From Saprospiraceae bacterium (GTDB taxonomy: Bacteria > Bacteroidota > Bacteroidia > Chitinophagales > Saprospiraceae): 17,215 nt of DNA. Positions within the stretch are counted from its first letter, which is position 1, and every line of letters starts with the position of its first letter. Positions 4,881 through 14,200 of this stretch are shown piece after piece. A program made the position numbers and the translations under genes. The DNA is taken from assembly GCA_027009605.1 (NCBI GenBank), contig JALVCY010000066.1, forward strand, positions 1 to 17,215. The letters run 5' to 3'. Below the pieces are notes generated by a model. It ran no database searches, was not told where the DNA came from, and saw nothing but the letters and a program-made list of their open reading frames with translations.

Positions 4881-7217
4881 ATGAAAACCAATTTGTCCCC
4901 CGTTGAGCAGAAATTTTTGGAGAAGTCTCCCCAATGGCAAGAGATGACCACCAAGTTGCCTTATCTGATTGTAGATAATTTCCCTAAACTAGGTTTTTTG
5001 TCTGCGCTTCGATTTTTGGAATGGGTGGCGGCTCATCCAAAAGGAGTGATTAGTTTGCCGACCGGAAAGACACCGGAGTATTTTATTAAGTGGACAAAGT
5101 ACATTATTGACCATTTTGAAGAAGAAGGTGTGCAGAAGTTGCTTGCGCAAAATGGGCTGGCGTTGAAGGAGAAACCTTACTTAGGGGACTTGAAGTTTGT
5201 GCAGATAGATGAGTTTTTTCCCATAGATTCGAGTCAGAAGAATAGCTTTTATCACTATGTGAAGGAGTATTACATCAAAGGCTTTGGCCTGAATCCCGAT
5301 AATGCCTTATTGATTAATGTCAATGAAATCCCCTTAACCGCTGATGGGTCTAAGGTGGAGATGAGTGAAGTCTTTCCTGACTTGAAGGTGGATTTGACTT
5401 TGCGTTTTCGTTCTCCGCAAACTCGTTTGGAAGCTAGGCAGCAGGAAGCCATCTTTGAAATTGACAAGTGGTGCGCCGATTATGAGCAGCAAATCAGAGA
5501 TTTAGGTGGAATTGGCTTTTTTCTAGGAGGTATCGGTCCGGATGGGCACATTGCTTTTAATACAAGGGGATCCGACCATTTTTCGACTACCCGGTTGACC
5601 GAAACTAATTTTGAGACCCAAGCCGTTGCTGCCGGGGACTTGGGCGGGATAGAGATTTCTAAAAACCGCCTAGTGATTACGATAGGTCTGGGTACGATTA
5701 CCTACAAGCCGGATGCCACGGCGATTATTTTTGCGGCAGGAGAAGCAAAAGCGAAGATTGTGAAGCAGTCTTTGGAGTCAGCCCCCTCTAATATTTTTCC
5801 GGCAACGGTCTTGCAACGCCTAAAAATGGCTAGATTCTATATTACGGAAGGAGCGGCTTCCATGCTGGAAGATGAAGTGAACCGGTATTATCAGGAAGGA
5901 GCGTGGACGCAAGAGAAGACAGAGCGAGCCGTTATCGGTTTGTGCCAAAAGCTGGATAAATTTGGAAGCCGGTTGACTCTGGATGACCTAAAAAATGACC
6001 CCTACTGCCGTCAAATCCCTAATCTTTCAGAAAATACAGTCAAATCGGTTCAGCAAGCCATCATTGATAAGATTGATAAAGGGATGAAGCCGGAGTCCGG
6101 TCAGCGTTATTATCACACCGGCCCCCATCATGATGATGTGATGTTGGGATTATTGCCGCACGTGCACCGGTTATTGAGAGATGAGACGAATCAGGCGCAA
6201 TTTTCGGTGTTGACTTCCGGATTTACGGCAGTGACCAATACATTTGTGATTAAGACGCTGGAATTTACCAAGCGGTTGCTGGAAAAGGGCTTGATACAGA
6301 TGGTACAATTTCCGGATTTTTTCTCATCCGGATATAAATATAAGTGGGACAAGGATGTTTATCACTTTTTGTCGGCAGTTGCGGCTGAAGATGAATTTGA
6401 GCAAAACCGGGGCTTATCTCACCGAGTTGTTCGCTCGATAGTGGCGATATATGGCAGTCGGAGTGAAGAGGAGTTGTTTTTTAAGATAAATGGCATCTTG
6501 GCGATTTTACGAAATAGCTACGACGGGCAAAAGAATCCGGGGGATATTCAGAAGTTGAAGGGGATGATTCGGGAGTTTGAAGAGGAGTTGGTATGGGCGC
6601 ATTTTGGGATACGGGTCAAGGATGTGCATCATCTGCGCTTGGGTTTTTATACCGGCGATATTTTTACGGAGCAGCCGGAGAAAAACCGGGATGTACTGCC
6701 TATTTTGGAGCAGTTGCGGGCGATAAAGCCTACGGTGCTGAGTTTGGCGCTGGATCCGGAAGGAAGCGGGCCGGATACGCACTATAAGGTGTTGCAAGCC
6801 ATAGCGGCGGCCGTACGACAGTGGGATAAAGAAGAGGATTTGTCTAATTTTAGGATATGGGGCTATCGAAATGTGTGGTATCGCTTTAAGCCATCGGAAG
6901 CCAATGTGATGGTGCCTGTGTCGCTCAATGGGATGGCTACGTTAGACGCTTCTTTTGAGCATTGTTATTTGACGCAAGTCGAAGCATCGTTTCCGAGTTA
7001 TATGTATGACGGTAAGTTTAGTAAGCTTGCGCAAAAAATATGGGTAGATCAGATGGAAATCCTCTACTTACTACTGGGAAAAGACTATTTTTATCAAAAT
7101 CCAAGTCCGAGATTACGGGCGAGTCACGGCATGCTGTTTTTTAGAGAAATGGACGTCGAAACCTTCTTGAAGGAGGCTAGGCAGTTGGAGAAAAGCATGG
7201 AGGGGTTGGTGGAATAG
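4881..7217 (+). CDS. NagB-like (glucosamine-6-phosphate deaminase family) / PIG-L-like fusion
   Basis: The 778-residue protein joins two domains. Residues about 25-345 match the NagB/6-phosphogluconolactonase family: SLPTGKTPEYF (phosphate loop), FVQIDEFFP (D110, E111), FFLGGIGPDGHIAFN (D221, H223) and a LVITIGLGTI strand. NagB converts glucosamine-6-phosphate to fructose-6-phosphate and ammonia. Residues about 405-690 resemble PIG-L/LmbE zinc deacetylases: GPHHDDVML (H416, D418, D419) and DPEGSGPDTHYKVLQA for the distal histidine region. In Bacteroidota such fusions are usually annotated as glucosamine-6-phosphate deaminase and are shorter, about 640 residues as I recall. Oddities: the E. 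coli NagB Glu148 position is Thr228 (AFNTRG, not AFNEP), and the PIG-L signature HPDDE reads HHDDV. The cytoplasmic enzyme may thus act on a different amino-sugar or sugar phosphate. It stands alone with its own promoter. Confidence 0.85.
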   Translation: MKTNLSPVEQKFLEKSPQWQEMTTKLPYLIVDNFPKLGFLSALRFLEWVAAHPKGVISLPTGKTPEYFIKWTKYIIDHFEEEGVQKLLAQNGLALKEKPYLGDLKFVQIDEFFPIDSSQKNSFYHYVKEYYIKGFGLNPDNALLINVNEIPLTADGSKVEMSEVFPDLKVDLTLRFRSPQTRLEARQQEAIFEIDKWCADYEQQIRDLGGIGFFLGGIGPDGHIAFNTRGSDHFSTTRLTETNFETQAVAAGDLGGIEISKNRLVITIGLGTITYKPDATAIIFAAGEAKAKIVKQSLESAPSNIFPATVLQRLKMARFYITEGAASMLEDEVNRYYQEGAWTQEKTERAVIGLCQKLDKFGSRLTLDDLKNDPYCRQIPNLSENTVKSVQQAIIDKIDKGMKPESGQRYYHTGPHHDDVMLGLLPHVHRLLRDETNQAQFSVLTSGFTAVTNTFVIKTLEFTKRLLEKGLIQMVQFPDFFSSGYKYKWDKDVYHFLSAVAAEDEFEQNRGLSHRVVRSIVAIYGSRSEEELFFKINGILAILRNSYDGQKNPGDIQKLKGMIREFEEELVWAHFGIRVKDVHHLRLGFYTGDIFTEQPEKNRDVLPILEQLRAIKPTVLSLALDPEGSGPDTHYKVLQAIAAAVRQWDKEEDLSNFRIWGYRNVWYRFKPSEANVMVPVSLNGMATLDASFEHCYLTQVEASFPSYMYDGKFSKLAQKIWVDQMEILYLLLGKDYFYQNPSPRLRASHGMLFFREMDVETFLKEARQLEKSMEGLVE

Positions 7218-7279
7218 CTTTTAAAGATTTTTGGGTAGCATTGCGGCTGAAAATACGTGTTTGCGTTGTTGTTAAAACG

Positions 7280-7333
7280 AAAGTGACAGAAATTAAGTGA
7301 TTTTTGTCACTTTGTAATTTGTGACATTTTTTC
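7280..7333. promoter_or_regulatory. GTGACA inverted repeat plus a third half-site
   Basis: AAAGTGACAGAAA (7280-7292) pairs with TTTTTGTCACTTT (7301-7313) at 12 of 13 positions, and TGTGACA recurs at 7320-7326. GTGAC occurs again at 7555 and 7607 in the same gap. This could be a regulator site or a weak stem-loop; no T-run follows the hairpin directly. Confidence 0.3.
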
Positions 7334-7356
7334 AAGGAGAAAAACAAGGAGAATGA

Positions 7357-7376
7357 GCCTTTTGAAGGCCTTTTTT
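7357..7376 (+). terminator. Possible weak terminator after the fusion gene
   Basis: A 5-bp stem GCCTT/AAGGC with a 3-nt loop is followed by CTTTTTT. It lies 140 bp after the stop, and the stem is short, so this is tentative. Confidence 0.3.
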
Positions 7377-7618
7377 AGGATAAAAATGAAAAATATCATC
7401 AATAATGAAACATAAATGTTAGTAATATACTAAAATAATATAATTTATAAGGCGGTAGGTATGTGTTGTAAAGATACTGTTTTGTGGCGGATATATGATA
7501 AAGTGGGCTTTGTTAGAGCAGTATCGGTGATCAAACAATCAAATCGATGAAATGTGACGCAGGTGAAAAGGTAAATGAAAAAACAAGCCATACAAAACCT
7601 GTCTAGTGACATGAAAAA

Positions 7619-7649
7619 TTGCCAAATAGAGAAAAAGATAGTATCTTTG
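7619..7649 (+). promoter_or_regulatory. Promoter of the T9SS-associated operon
   Basis: TTG at 7619-7621, a 20-bp spacer and TATCTTTG at 7642-7649 fit the -33/-7 consensus exactly. Transcription from about 7655 gives a leader of roughly 138 nt before the GTG start at 7793. The rest of the 7218-7792 gap is AT-rich and holds no credible gene. Confidence 0.6.
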
Positions 7650-7792
7650 TCGTGTTGATAAGTGGTTCCCTTAAGCCAGATACAATGAACAGATCCAAGA
7701 TTACATACACACCTTTTGAAGGAAAGGTACGTCGATACCCCAATAGTAGCAATCGCCCAGATTCTTTTTTAACACTAAATACTATTTGTATC

Positions 7793-8800
7793 GTGAAAAA
7801 AAATATACTTCTTCCTTTACTCTTTTTTGCCTTATTGTTCGCCGTGCGAGTAGAAGCGCAAGATATTCATTTCTCCCAATATTATAATGCTCAGATGAAC
7901 CTGAATCCGGCCTTGGTTGGCTTGATTGATGGGGATATGAGATACGCCGGAGCTTATCGAAGCCAGTGGACTTCAGTTCCGGTCTCCTATAAGGTCGTTT
8001 CCGGGGCATTTGATATGAAGCTAAGCCATAATCCTAATGGCTTTTTTGGGGCAGGTGTGCACTTGTACCATGATCAGGCCGGTGATTCCCGTTTGAGCTC
8101 TACGAGAGTGAGTTTGGTGGGGAGCTATACTAGGAGGTTATTTACCAATCAATATCTGACTTTTGGCGTCATGGCCGGTGTCACTCAGCGAGCCTTTGAT
8201 ACAGAAGATTTACATTTTGATGGACAATGGGATGGGGTCAAGTTTAATCCTACCTTGAATAACAATGAGAACTTTATGTCCAAGAGTAAGTTCTTCCCTA
8301 ATTTTACAGCAGGTCTAAATTATAACGTCGCTAAATCCGGCCGGACACGCCTCAATATAGGCGGTGCATACTTTAATTTAAACAAACCCAATTCCAGCTT
8401 TGAAGATTTGGATAAGGTGGATCTTTACGGTCGGATTTCCTTGTATGCACATGGCGCAGCGAAGTTGTCGAAGCATTTTGACTTAGTACTCGCTGCCAAT
8501 CAACAAATGCAATATCCACATACCGAGACGGTCTTATCTGCTTCGACAAGAATACACTTGAGTGATAAGCCGGGTCATAAAGTAATACTAGAGCCCGGAT
8601 TCGCTGCACGAATAGGAGATGCACTAATCCCAACTTGTTACCTGATGTATAATCAATGGCAGTTTGGCTTGAGTTATGACGCCAATGTATCTGCCTTTAC
8701 GAATGCTTCGACAAGTAATGGTGGTCCTGAGTTTACTGTGATATATGTTGTGAAAAAACCTGAACCCGTAGAAAGTAAGATTTGCCCACCTTACCTATAA
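7793..8800 (+). CDS. PorP/SprF family type IX secretion system membrane protein
   Basis: The 335-residue protein has a signal peptide (KKNILLPLLFFALLFAVRVEA, cleaved before QDIHFSQ). The mature start QDIHFSQYYNAQMNLNPALVGLIDGDMRYAGAYRSQW is the hallmark of PorP/SprF proteins. These are outer-membrane beta-barrel-like proteins that assist export or surface attachment of T9SS substrates with type-B C-terminal signals, as SprF does for SprB. The start is GTG 7793; the frame is open further upstream to 7619, but that extension crosses the predicted promoter and has no homology signature, so the GTG directly before the signal peptide is preferred. It ends KICPPYL, comparable to the CPRF-like end of the family. 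It is first of a three-gene unit: the OmpA-like gene starts 17 bp later and the type-B adhesin follows, the likely client. Confidence 0.92.
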   Translation: MKKNILLPLLFFALLFAVRVEAQDIHFSQYYNAQMNLNPALVGLIDGDMRYAGAYRSQWTSVPVSYKVVSGAFDMKLSHNPNGFFGAGVHLYHDQAGDSRLSSTRVSLVGSYTRRLFTNQYLTFGVMAGVTQRAFDTEDLHFDGQWDGVKFNPTLNNNENFMSKSKFFPNFTAGLNYNVAKSGRTRLNIGGAYFNLNKPNSSFEDLDKVDLYGRISLYAHGAAKLSKHFDLVLAANQQMQYPHTETVLSASTRIHLSDKPGHKVILEPGFAARIGDALIPTCYLMYNQWQFGLSYDANVSAFTNASTSNGGPEFTVIYVVKKPEPVESKICPPYL

Positions 8801-8817
8801 ACATTGAGCAAATAGAT

Positions 8818-11241
8818 ATGAAAACGAAACACTCGATTACACTCCTTCTTGCTTTTATTTTGGTACCCATGTTGACTTTTGGTCAAACAAGACGTGCCTA
8901 CGAAAAGGCTGCGGCCAAGTACATGAAAGCAAAAGATTATTTTGGAGCCATGCGTAACTACCAAAAGGCAGTCAGCACGGATAGCACCAAGCTTTCTAAC
9001 ATCATAGGCGCTGCCGATGCAGCTAGAAAATTTACCGCTTTTGCTATTGCTGAAAAGTACTACCAATTGGCTGTTGATTTGGACTCAACTGCTCAGTCAG
9101 AAGCATTGTTTTGGTTGGCTTATGTAGAAAATAGTCAAGGCAAATATGACGAAGCCGAAATGCATTACCGAAAGTGGCTAACCAAACGAACGCCCGCTGA
9201 TTCGCTCTATTCTATTGCAAGTATGTATTTAGAACATAATCAATGGGCTAAAGCCAATCCTGATTCTCAAGAATCAGTTATTGTGACTAATCTCGGCGAT
9301 AAGATTAATTCTCCCGCGTCCGATTTTGGCTATGCCAGAGATGGTGATAAGCTATACTACTCGTCTTTAAGATTCCTTTTTGAAAAAGATAAAGAAAATC
9401 CCAAACGCTACTTTAGTAAGCTAATGGTGGCCGAAGGAGATGGCGAAGGGGTCAAGCTGGAAGCTCCTTTTAACTTAGACCCTAGTGTTCATGTAGGAAA
9501 CTTTGCATTGAATAAAGATGCTACAGTGGCTTACTTTACCATCTGTAATTCGGAGAAGTCAGGGAATATCAAGTGTCAGATTTACCTTTCGGAAAAACAA
9601 AGTGATGGCAGTTGGGGAAAAGAAGAAAAACTACCTGATGATGTGAATTTGCCTTTCGCTAATACCACTCATCCCATGGTCGCTACCGATAAAGGAAAAT
9701 CTGTGCTTTATTTTGCTTCTGATCGGGAAGGTGGAAAAGGAAAAATGGATATTTGGAGAGCGGAGATGACCGGTAAAAATAGTTTTGGGAAAGTTGAGAA
9801 CTTGAGCAGTGTCAATACGCCCATGAATGAAGTCACTCCTTTTTATCATGTGCCGACGCATACTCTCTACTTTAGCTCTGATGGCTACGCCGGATATGGG
9901 TTGTTTGATGTCTTTAAATCTGTAGAAAAAAAGGGGAATTGGTCGGAAGTTCAAAATATGCAAAAACCGACCAACACCAGTTATAATGATACTTATTATG
10001 TCCTTACGGAAGATGGTCGAAAGGGGTGGTTAGCTTCTAATCGTCCGACATCTGCTAAGATTGATGACGAAACCGGTACTTGCTGCAACGATATCTATGA
10101 ATTGGATATCCCTGTTGCTGTAAAATTAATCGTCAATACCTTGAATAAATTGAGTAATGATGTCTTAAATGGTGTGACTGTTCAGCTCATTAATTTAACT
10201 GACGGTACGATTGATACCGCTGAATTATTGGTAGATGGCAGTCGTTATTTCTTCCCACTGGAATTGGGCAAAGAGTACAAGGTGGTTGGACTAAAAGATG
10301 AATATGTCGGGGATACGGTGCTAGTTTCGACCTTGAATGCCAAACAATCTGATGTAATTGAGAAGGATTTACTGCTTTCGCCAAAATTAGAGCTTCTTGC
10401 TTTGACCTTTGATAAGATTACGGTTACCCCATTACCCAAGGCGGGAGTCCGTTTGATCGACTTGTCTGACAATAGCAAAGAGCAGATTGTCAATGACATG
10501 AGCAATAAGTTTGAATTTGCCATTGATTATGGAAAGGATTATATGCTTATCGGCTATCGAGAAGACTTTTCAACCGATACGGTAAGATTTACGACAAAAG
10601 GTTTACCTTTTGTGAGCAAAAAGATTGAAAAGAAGCTGTACCTTGAGAAGGACGAAGGTATTTACGCCACTTTACCCGTGTATTTTCATAATGATGAACC
10701 CAACCCGCGGACAACCAGTGAAGTGGCCACTACAAGCTATGAACAGTCCTATCGTCGCTATATTGGGATGAAGGACGAGTATATGTCCATCTATGCGTCC
10801 GGTTTCCCTCTAGACAAACAAGAAGCCGCTAAAAAGGAGGTCGCTCGGTTCTTTGACCAAGAAGTAACCCGGGGGTATGAGAGTTTGCAGCGTTTTGCCA
10901 AAAGGCTAAAAAAATACATGGCTAGAGACAAAGATGTGAAAATTGTTATCAAAGGCTTTGCCAGCCCACTGGCACCGGCAAATTATAATGTGAGTTTGAC
11001 CAAGCGAAGAATTGATAATGTCGAGAGATTTTTAAAAGAACAAGATAACGGATATTTGAGATCCTATTTCAATAGTGGAAGAATCAAAGTGGTGATTGAG
11101 CCTTATGGTGAATCCAAAGCCGCTGCTGATGTAAGTGATTCAGCTATAGACAGACATGATTCGGTATATAATCCGAAAGCGGCAAGAGAAAGACGCGTAG
11201 AAATTTTACAATTAAAGTCATCTCCCAAAAAGACACTTTAA
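8818..11241 (+). CDS. OmpA-like protein with TPR and PD40 beta-propeller repeats (PorE-like)
   Basis: The 807-residue protein begins MKTKHSITLLLAFILVPMLTFGQ, a signal peptide. Residues about 27-115 look like TPR helices (YMKAKDYFGAMRNYQKAV, YDEAEMHYRKWL). Residues about 150-425 carry WD40-like PD40 blades, with repeated LYFASDREGGKGKMDIWRA and LYFSSDGYAGYGLFDVFKS motifs. Two related beta-sandwich repeats follow (VQLINLTDGTIDTAELLVDGS and VRLIDLSDNSKEQIVNDMSNKF, about 445-600). The end (about 705-805) is an OmpA-like domain: VIKGFASPLAPANYNVSLTKRRIDNVERFL and AARERRVEILQL. The layout matches PorE-type proteins thought to tether the T9SS to peptidoglycan. The usual GHTD aspartate of peptidoglycan-binding OmpA domains reads FASP, while the RR pair is kept. 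The ATG at 8818 is chosen over an upstream in-frame TTG because the signal peptide starts there. It is cotranscribed with its neighbours. Confidence 0.9.
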   Translation: MKTKHSITLLLAFILVPMLTFGQTRRAYEKAAAKYMKAKDYFGAMRNYQKAVSTDSTKLSNIIGAADAARKFTAFAIAEKYYQLAVDLDSTAQSEALFWLAYVENSQGKYDEAEMHYRKWLTKRTPADSLYSIASMYLEHNQWAKANPDSQESVIVTNLGDKINSPASDFGYARDGDKLYYSSLRFLFEKDKENPKRYFSKLMVAEGDGEGVKLEAPFNLDPSVHVGNFALNKDATVAYFTICNSEKSGNIKCQIYLSEKQSDGSWGKEEKLPDDVNLPFANTTHPMVATDKGKSVLYFASDREGGKGKMDIWRAEMTGKNSFGKVENLSSVNTPMNEVTPFYHVPTHTLYFSSDGYAGYGLFDVFKSVEKKGNWSEVQNMQKPTNTSYNDTYYVLTEDGRKGWLASNRPTSAKIDDETGTCCNDIYELDIPVAVKLIVNTLNKLSNDVLNGVTVQLINLTDGTIDTAELLVDGSRYFFPLELGKEYKVVGLKDEYVGDTVLVSTLNAKQSDVIEKDLLLSPKLELLALTFDKITVTPLPKAGVRLIDLSDNSKEQIVNDMSNKFEFAIDYGKDYMLIGYREDFSTDTVRFTTKGLPFVSKKIEKKLYLEKDEGIYATLPVYFHNDEPNPRTTSEVATTSYEQSYRRYIGMKDEYMSIYASGFPLDKQEAAKKEVARFFDQEVTRGYESLQRFAKRLKKYMARDKDVKIVIKGFASPLAPANYNVSLTKRRIDNVERFLKEQDNGYLRSYFNSGRIKVVIEPYGESKAAADVSDSAIDRHDSVYNPKAARERRVEILQLKSSPKKTL

Positions 11242-11262
11242 GAACAAACTAAACACAGTATT

Positions 11263-14200
11263 ATGAACAATTTTACTTTTCATCCTAACAAGCTTCCCGC
11301 ACTACTTTTAGTAGCAGTCTTGGCTTTCTCGGGAGTAAAATTAACTGCCCAAATCCAAATTAATTTAGATTTACAAAAGCCGACTTGTAATGGCTATACC
11401 AATGGTAGTGCTACGGCTTCGGCAACCGGAGGACAAGAGCCTTATTCCTATCAGTGGAGTGTGGCTACCGCCGGTGGTGCAGGGGCTTGGAGTTTGACAG
11501 GGGGAGACTATTCCGTAACGGTGACCGATGCAAATGGGCAAACCGCAACGAAGTCTTTTACCCTACAACAACCGGATCCCATTGTGACCAATGTTCAGTT
11601 ACTTGGGGATGCCTGTACATCTAATACTTACGCTGCTTATACTGTGGGGGGGACGCCCGGTTATTCGTATGCTTGGAATACCGGAGAGACCACTCAGATT
11701 ATTCAAAATCCAAGTACGACCGGTTTGTCAGTGACGGTTACAGATGTCTTTGGTTGCCAAGCGAATGCTTCCGGTAGTCTGAATGTTCCTTTGGGAGTAG
11801 ATTTAGAATTGAGCGATATCACCTGTAATGGTTATAATGATGGTGTCGGGGTGGTCAGTGCGACCGGAGGACATGCACCTTATTCTTTTTTGTGGAGTAC
11901 CGGTTCTACAGACGTATATATTTCCGGTCTGAGTGCCGGTGATTATTCGGTAACGGTAATAGACGGAACAGGCTGTACGGCTACAGCTTCCGGTACGATT
12001 GCCAATCCGCCTGCCACAGAAGTGACTATAGTCAAGGATCCCGAGTGTGGTGTGCCTGCTACGGTAACCGTTACGGCGACTGCCGGTGTTGGGCCTTTTA
12101 TGTATATGTGGATTCTTAATGATTCGTTGGTTTCAACCGATTCTGTTTATACTTTTACGGAGCCGGGCACGATCTATTTATGTACCATGAATGCCAACCA
12201 CTGTCCACATGATAACTGGATAACCGTATCTCCCGGATTCGAGTTGAATGCCAATGTGGTAGATGCAGATTGTAACGGGAATGGAGGTAGTATTGATTTG
12301 ATGCCTACGACTGTGGTCGGGCCGGTTACATATAATTGGACAGGGCCTGCGGGGTTTGTTGATCCACATACGGAAGATTTGACAGGCTTGGCTGCAGGTA
12401 CTTATTCGGTGACGGCTACCGATGCCGGTGGTTGTACCGCAACTTATACTGCGAATATCGGGCAAAATCAGATGACCGCAGATTTTGATTTTACTCTTCT
12501 GGGTTGTACGAATAATGAATTAGATATTCAGTTTTCAGGTTATCCTAATGACCCGGGGGTCACAGCTTATAATTGGAGCTTCCAAAATAATGGCAGCCAA
12601 CAAGAGACAGGGCATTTTACATCCAATCCGGGTAATGTGACCTTGACTGTAGAATATGGAAATGGCTGTACGGCATCCGTAACCAAACCGGTTGATTTTG
12701 ATGTGATTGATGCGTCTGTCCCAGGAGCGCAAACGGCTTGTATGGGAGAAGATTTGCAGATAGCTGTACAAAATAATGGATCTGCCTTGGATTATGTTTG
12801 GACGCCAAGTGATCGGATTCTTTCCGGTGCCAATACGCCTAACCCGGTCATTAATACCCAAGTAGCAGGTACCGCAAACCTAGAAGTCCAGATGACCAAT
12901 GCATCCGGATGTGTGGTTTCCCAAACTATTCCGTTGGAAGTCAAAGATCCTGCTGCTTTGGCCATAGATGAAAATTTATTGTCCGCAAGGCAGTGTGAAG
13001 GATATAAAGTCGATTTTAAGAATGATAATGCAAATGCAAGTGATTATACGTGGATATTCCCGGATAATTCTACTTCTGCGCTTACTAATCCAAGTTTTGA
13101 CTTTGCGACTTTAGGAGAAGGGACTTATGATGTGATATTGATGCCTAATGATACGACTTGCGCCAATCCTATTCCTTATAGCGTTGAAGTAGGACAAGAA
13201 GCAAGGGTTGATTTTTCCTTTAAGTTTATTGGCTGCTTAGATAGCATCGAATTTAAAGACTTGTCAACGACACCAAAGCCAATTTCAGGATGGACTTGGG
13301 AGTTTCCAACAGAATTTAAGGAGCAAAATCCGACCATTTCGGCTGATGTCGTTAATAGTACAGATTTCTTAGCTAAATTGACCATAGAATTTCCGGAAGG
13401 CTGCGTCTTGTCTATTGATAAGCAAGTGAGTGTTGATTTGCCTGAAGATAATATTCCGGATTCCTTGTTGATTTGCGGAAGCGATGGAGTAAACCTTAAT
13501 CCCGGTGGTAATACGGCCTATCAATATACTTGGTCTTCTGACAATGGAAGCCCGGTAGATACGGATTCTCCAAATCCGTATGTTAATCCGGATGAAACCA
13601 CCACCTATACGGTTGATATTGTGAATTTGAATGGTTCTGACTCTTGTATGGTTTCTAAAAGTGTAAAAGTGGTGGTTGCGCCTGTGGAGGTCGCTGCTTT
13701 TGGTGATACCACATTATGCGATGCTTCTACTCAGGTGCTTATATCCGCAACCCATACAGGGGATGATTTGAACTGGTATGATGATCCGGCTTTGACAACG
13801 TCGATTAGTACGGACGTAAATATGATGGTTAGTCCCGGTACTTACTATGCTGTCGCAACCAATGCTGAAGGTTGTCAGATGATTGATACGGTAGTCATTG
13901 CCGCCAATCCGGTATCCATCTCTTTAGATCAGAATCAATTTACCTTGTGTATGGGCGAAGAAGCGAATTTAGAAGTCAATAACATGCAGGCCGGGGATGT
14001 GGCTCAATGGTATTTGGGAAGTACCTTGATTGGTACGGGAAGTCCACTATTGGTCAATCCGACCCAGTCAGGTATCTATGAAGTCGTCGTTACCAATACG
14101 GATGGTTGCTCAGCATCTGACGAAGCTCAAGTTGATGTCATTGACCTGACAGTGGTAGCCGGTGCATCAAAGAATCCAATTTATCACGGAGAAACGGTAA

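Noticed and set aside
4757..4954. 65-codon minus-strand frame over the start of the fusion gene
   Set aside because: It overlaps the promoter and the N-terminus of the NagB-like gene, has low-complexity composition and no recognisable domain.
7619..7792. 58-residue N-terminal extension of the PorP/SprF protein
   Set aside because: It would place the signal peptide internally and would start inside the promoter; the GTG at 7793 fits the family.
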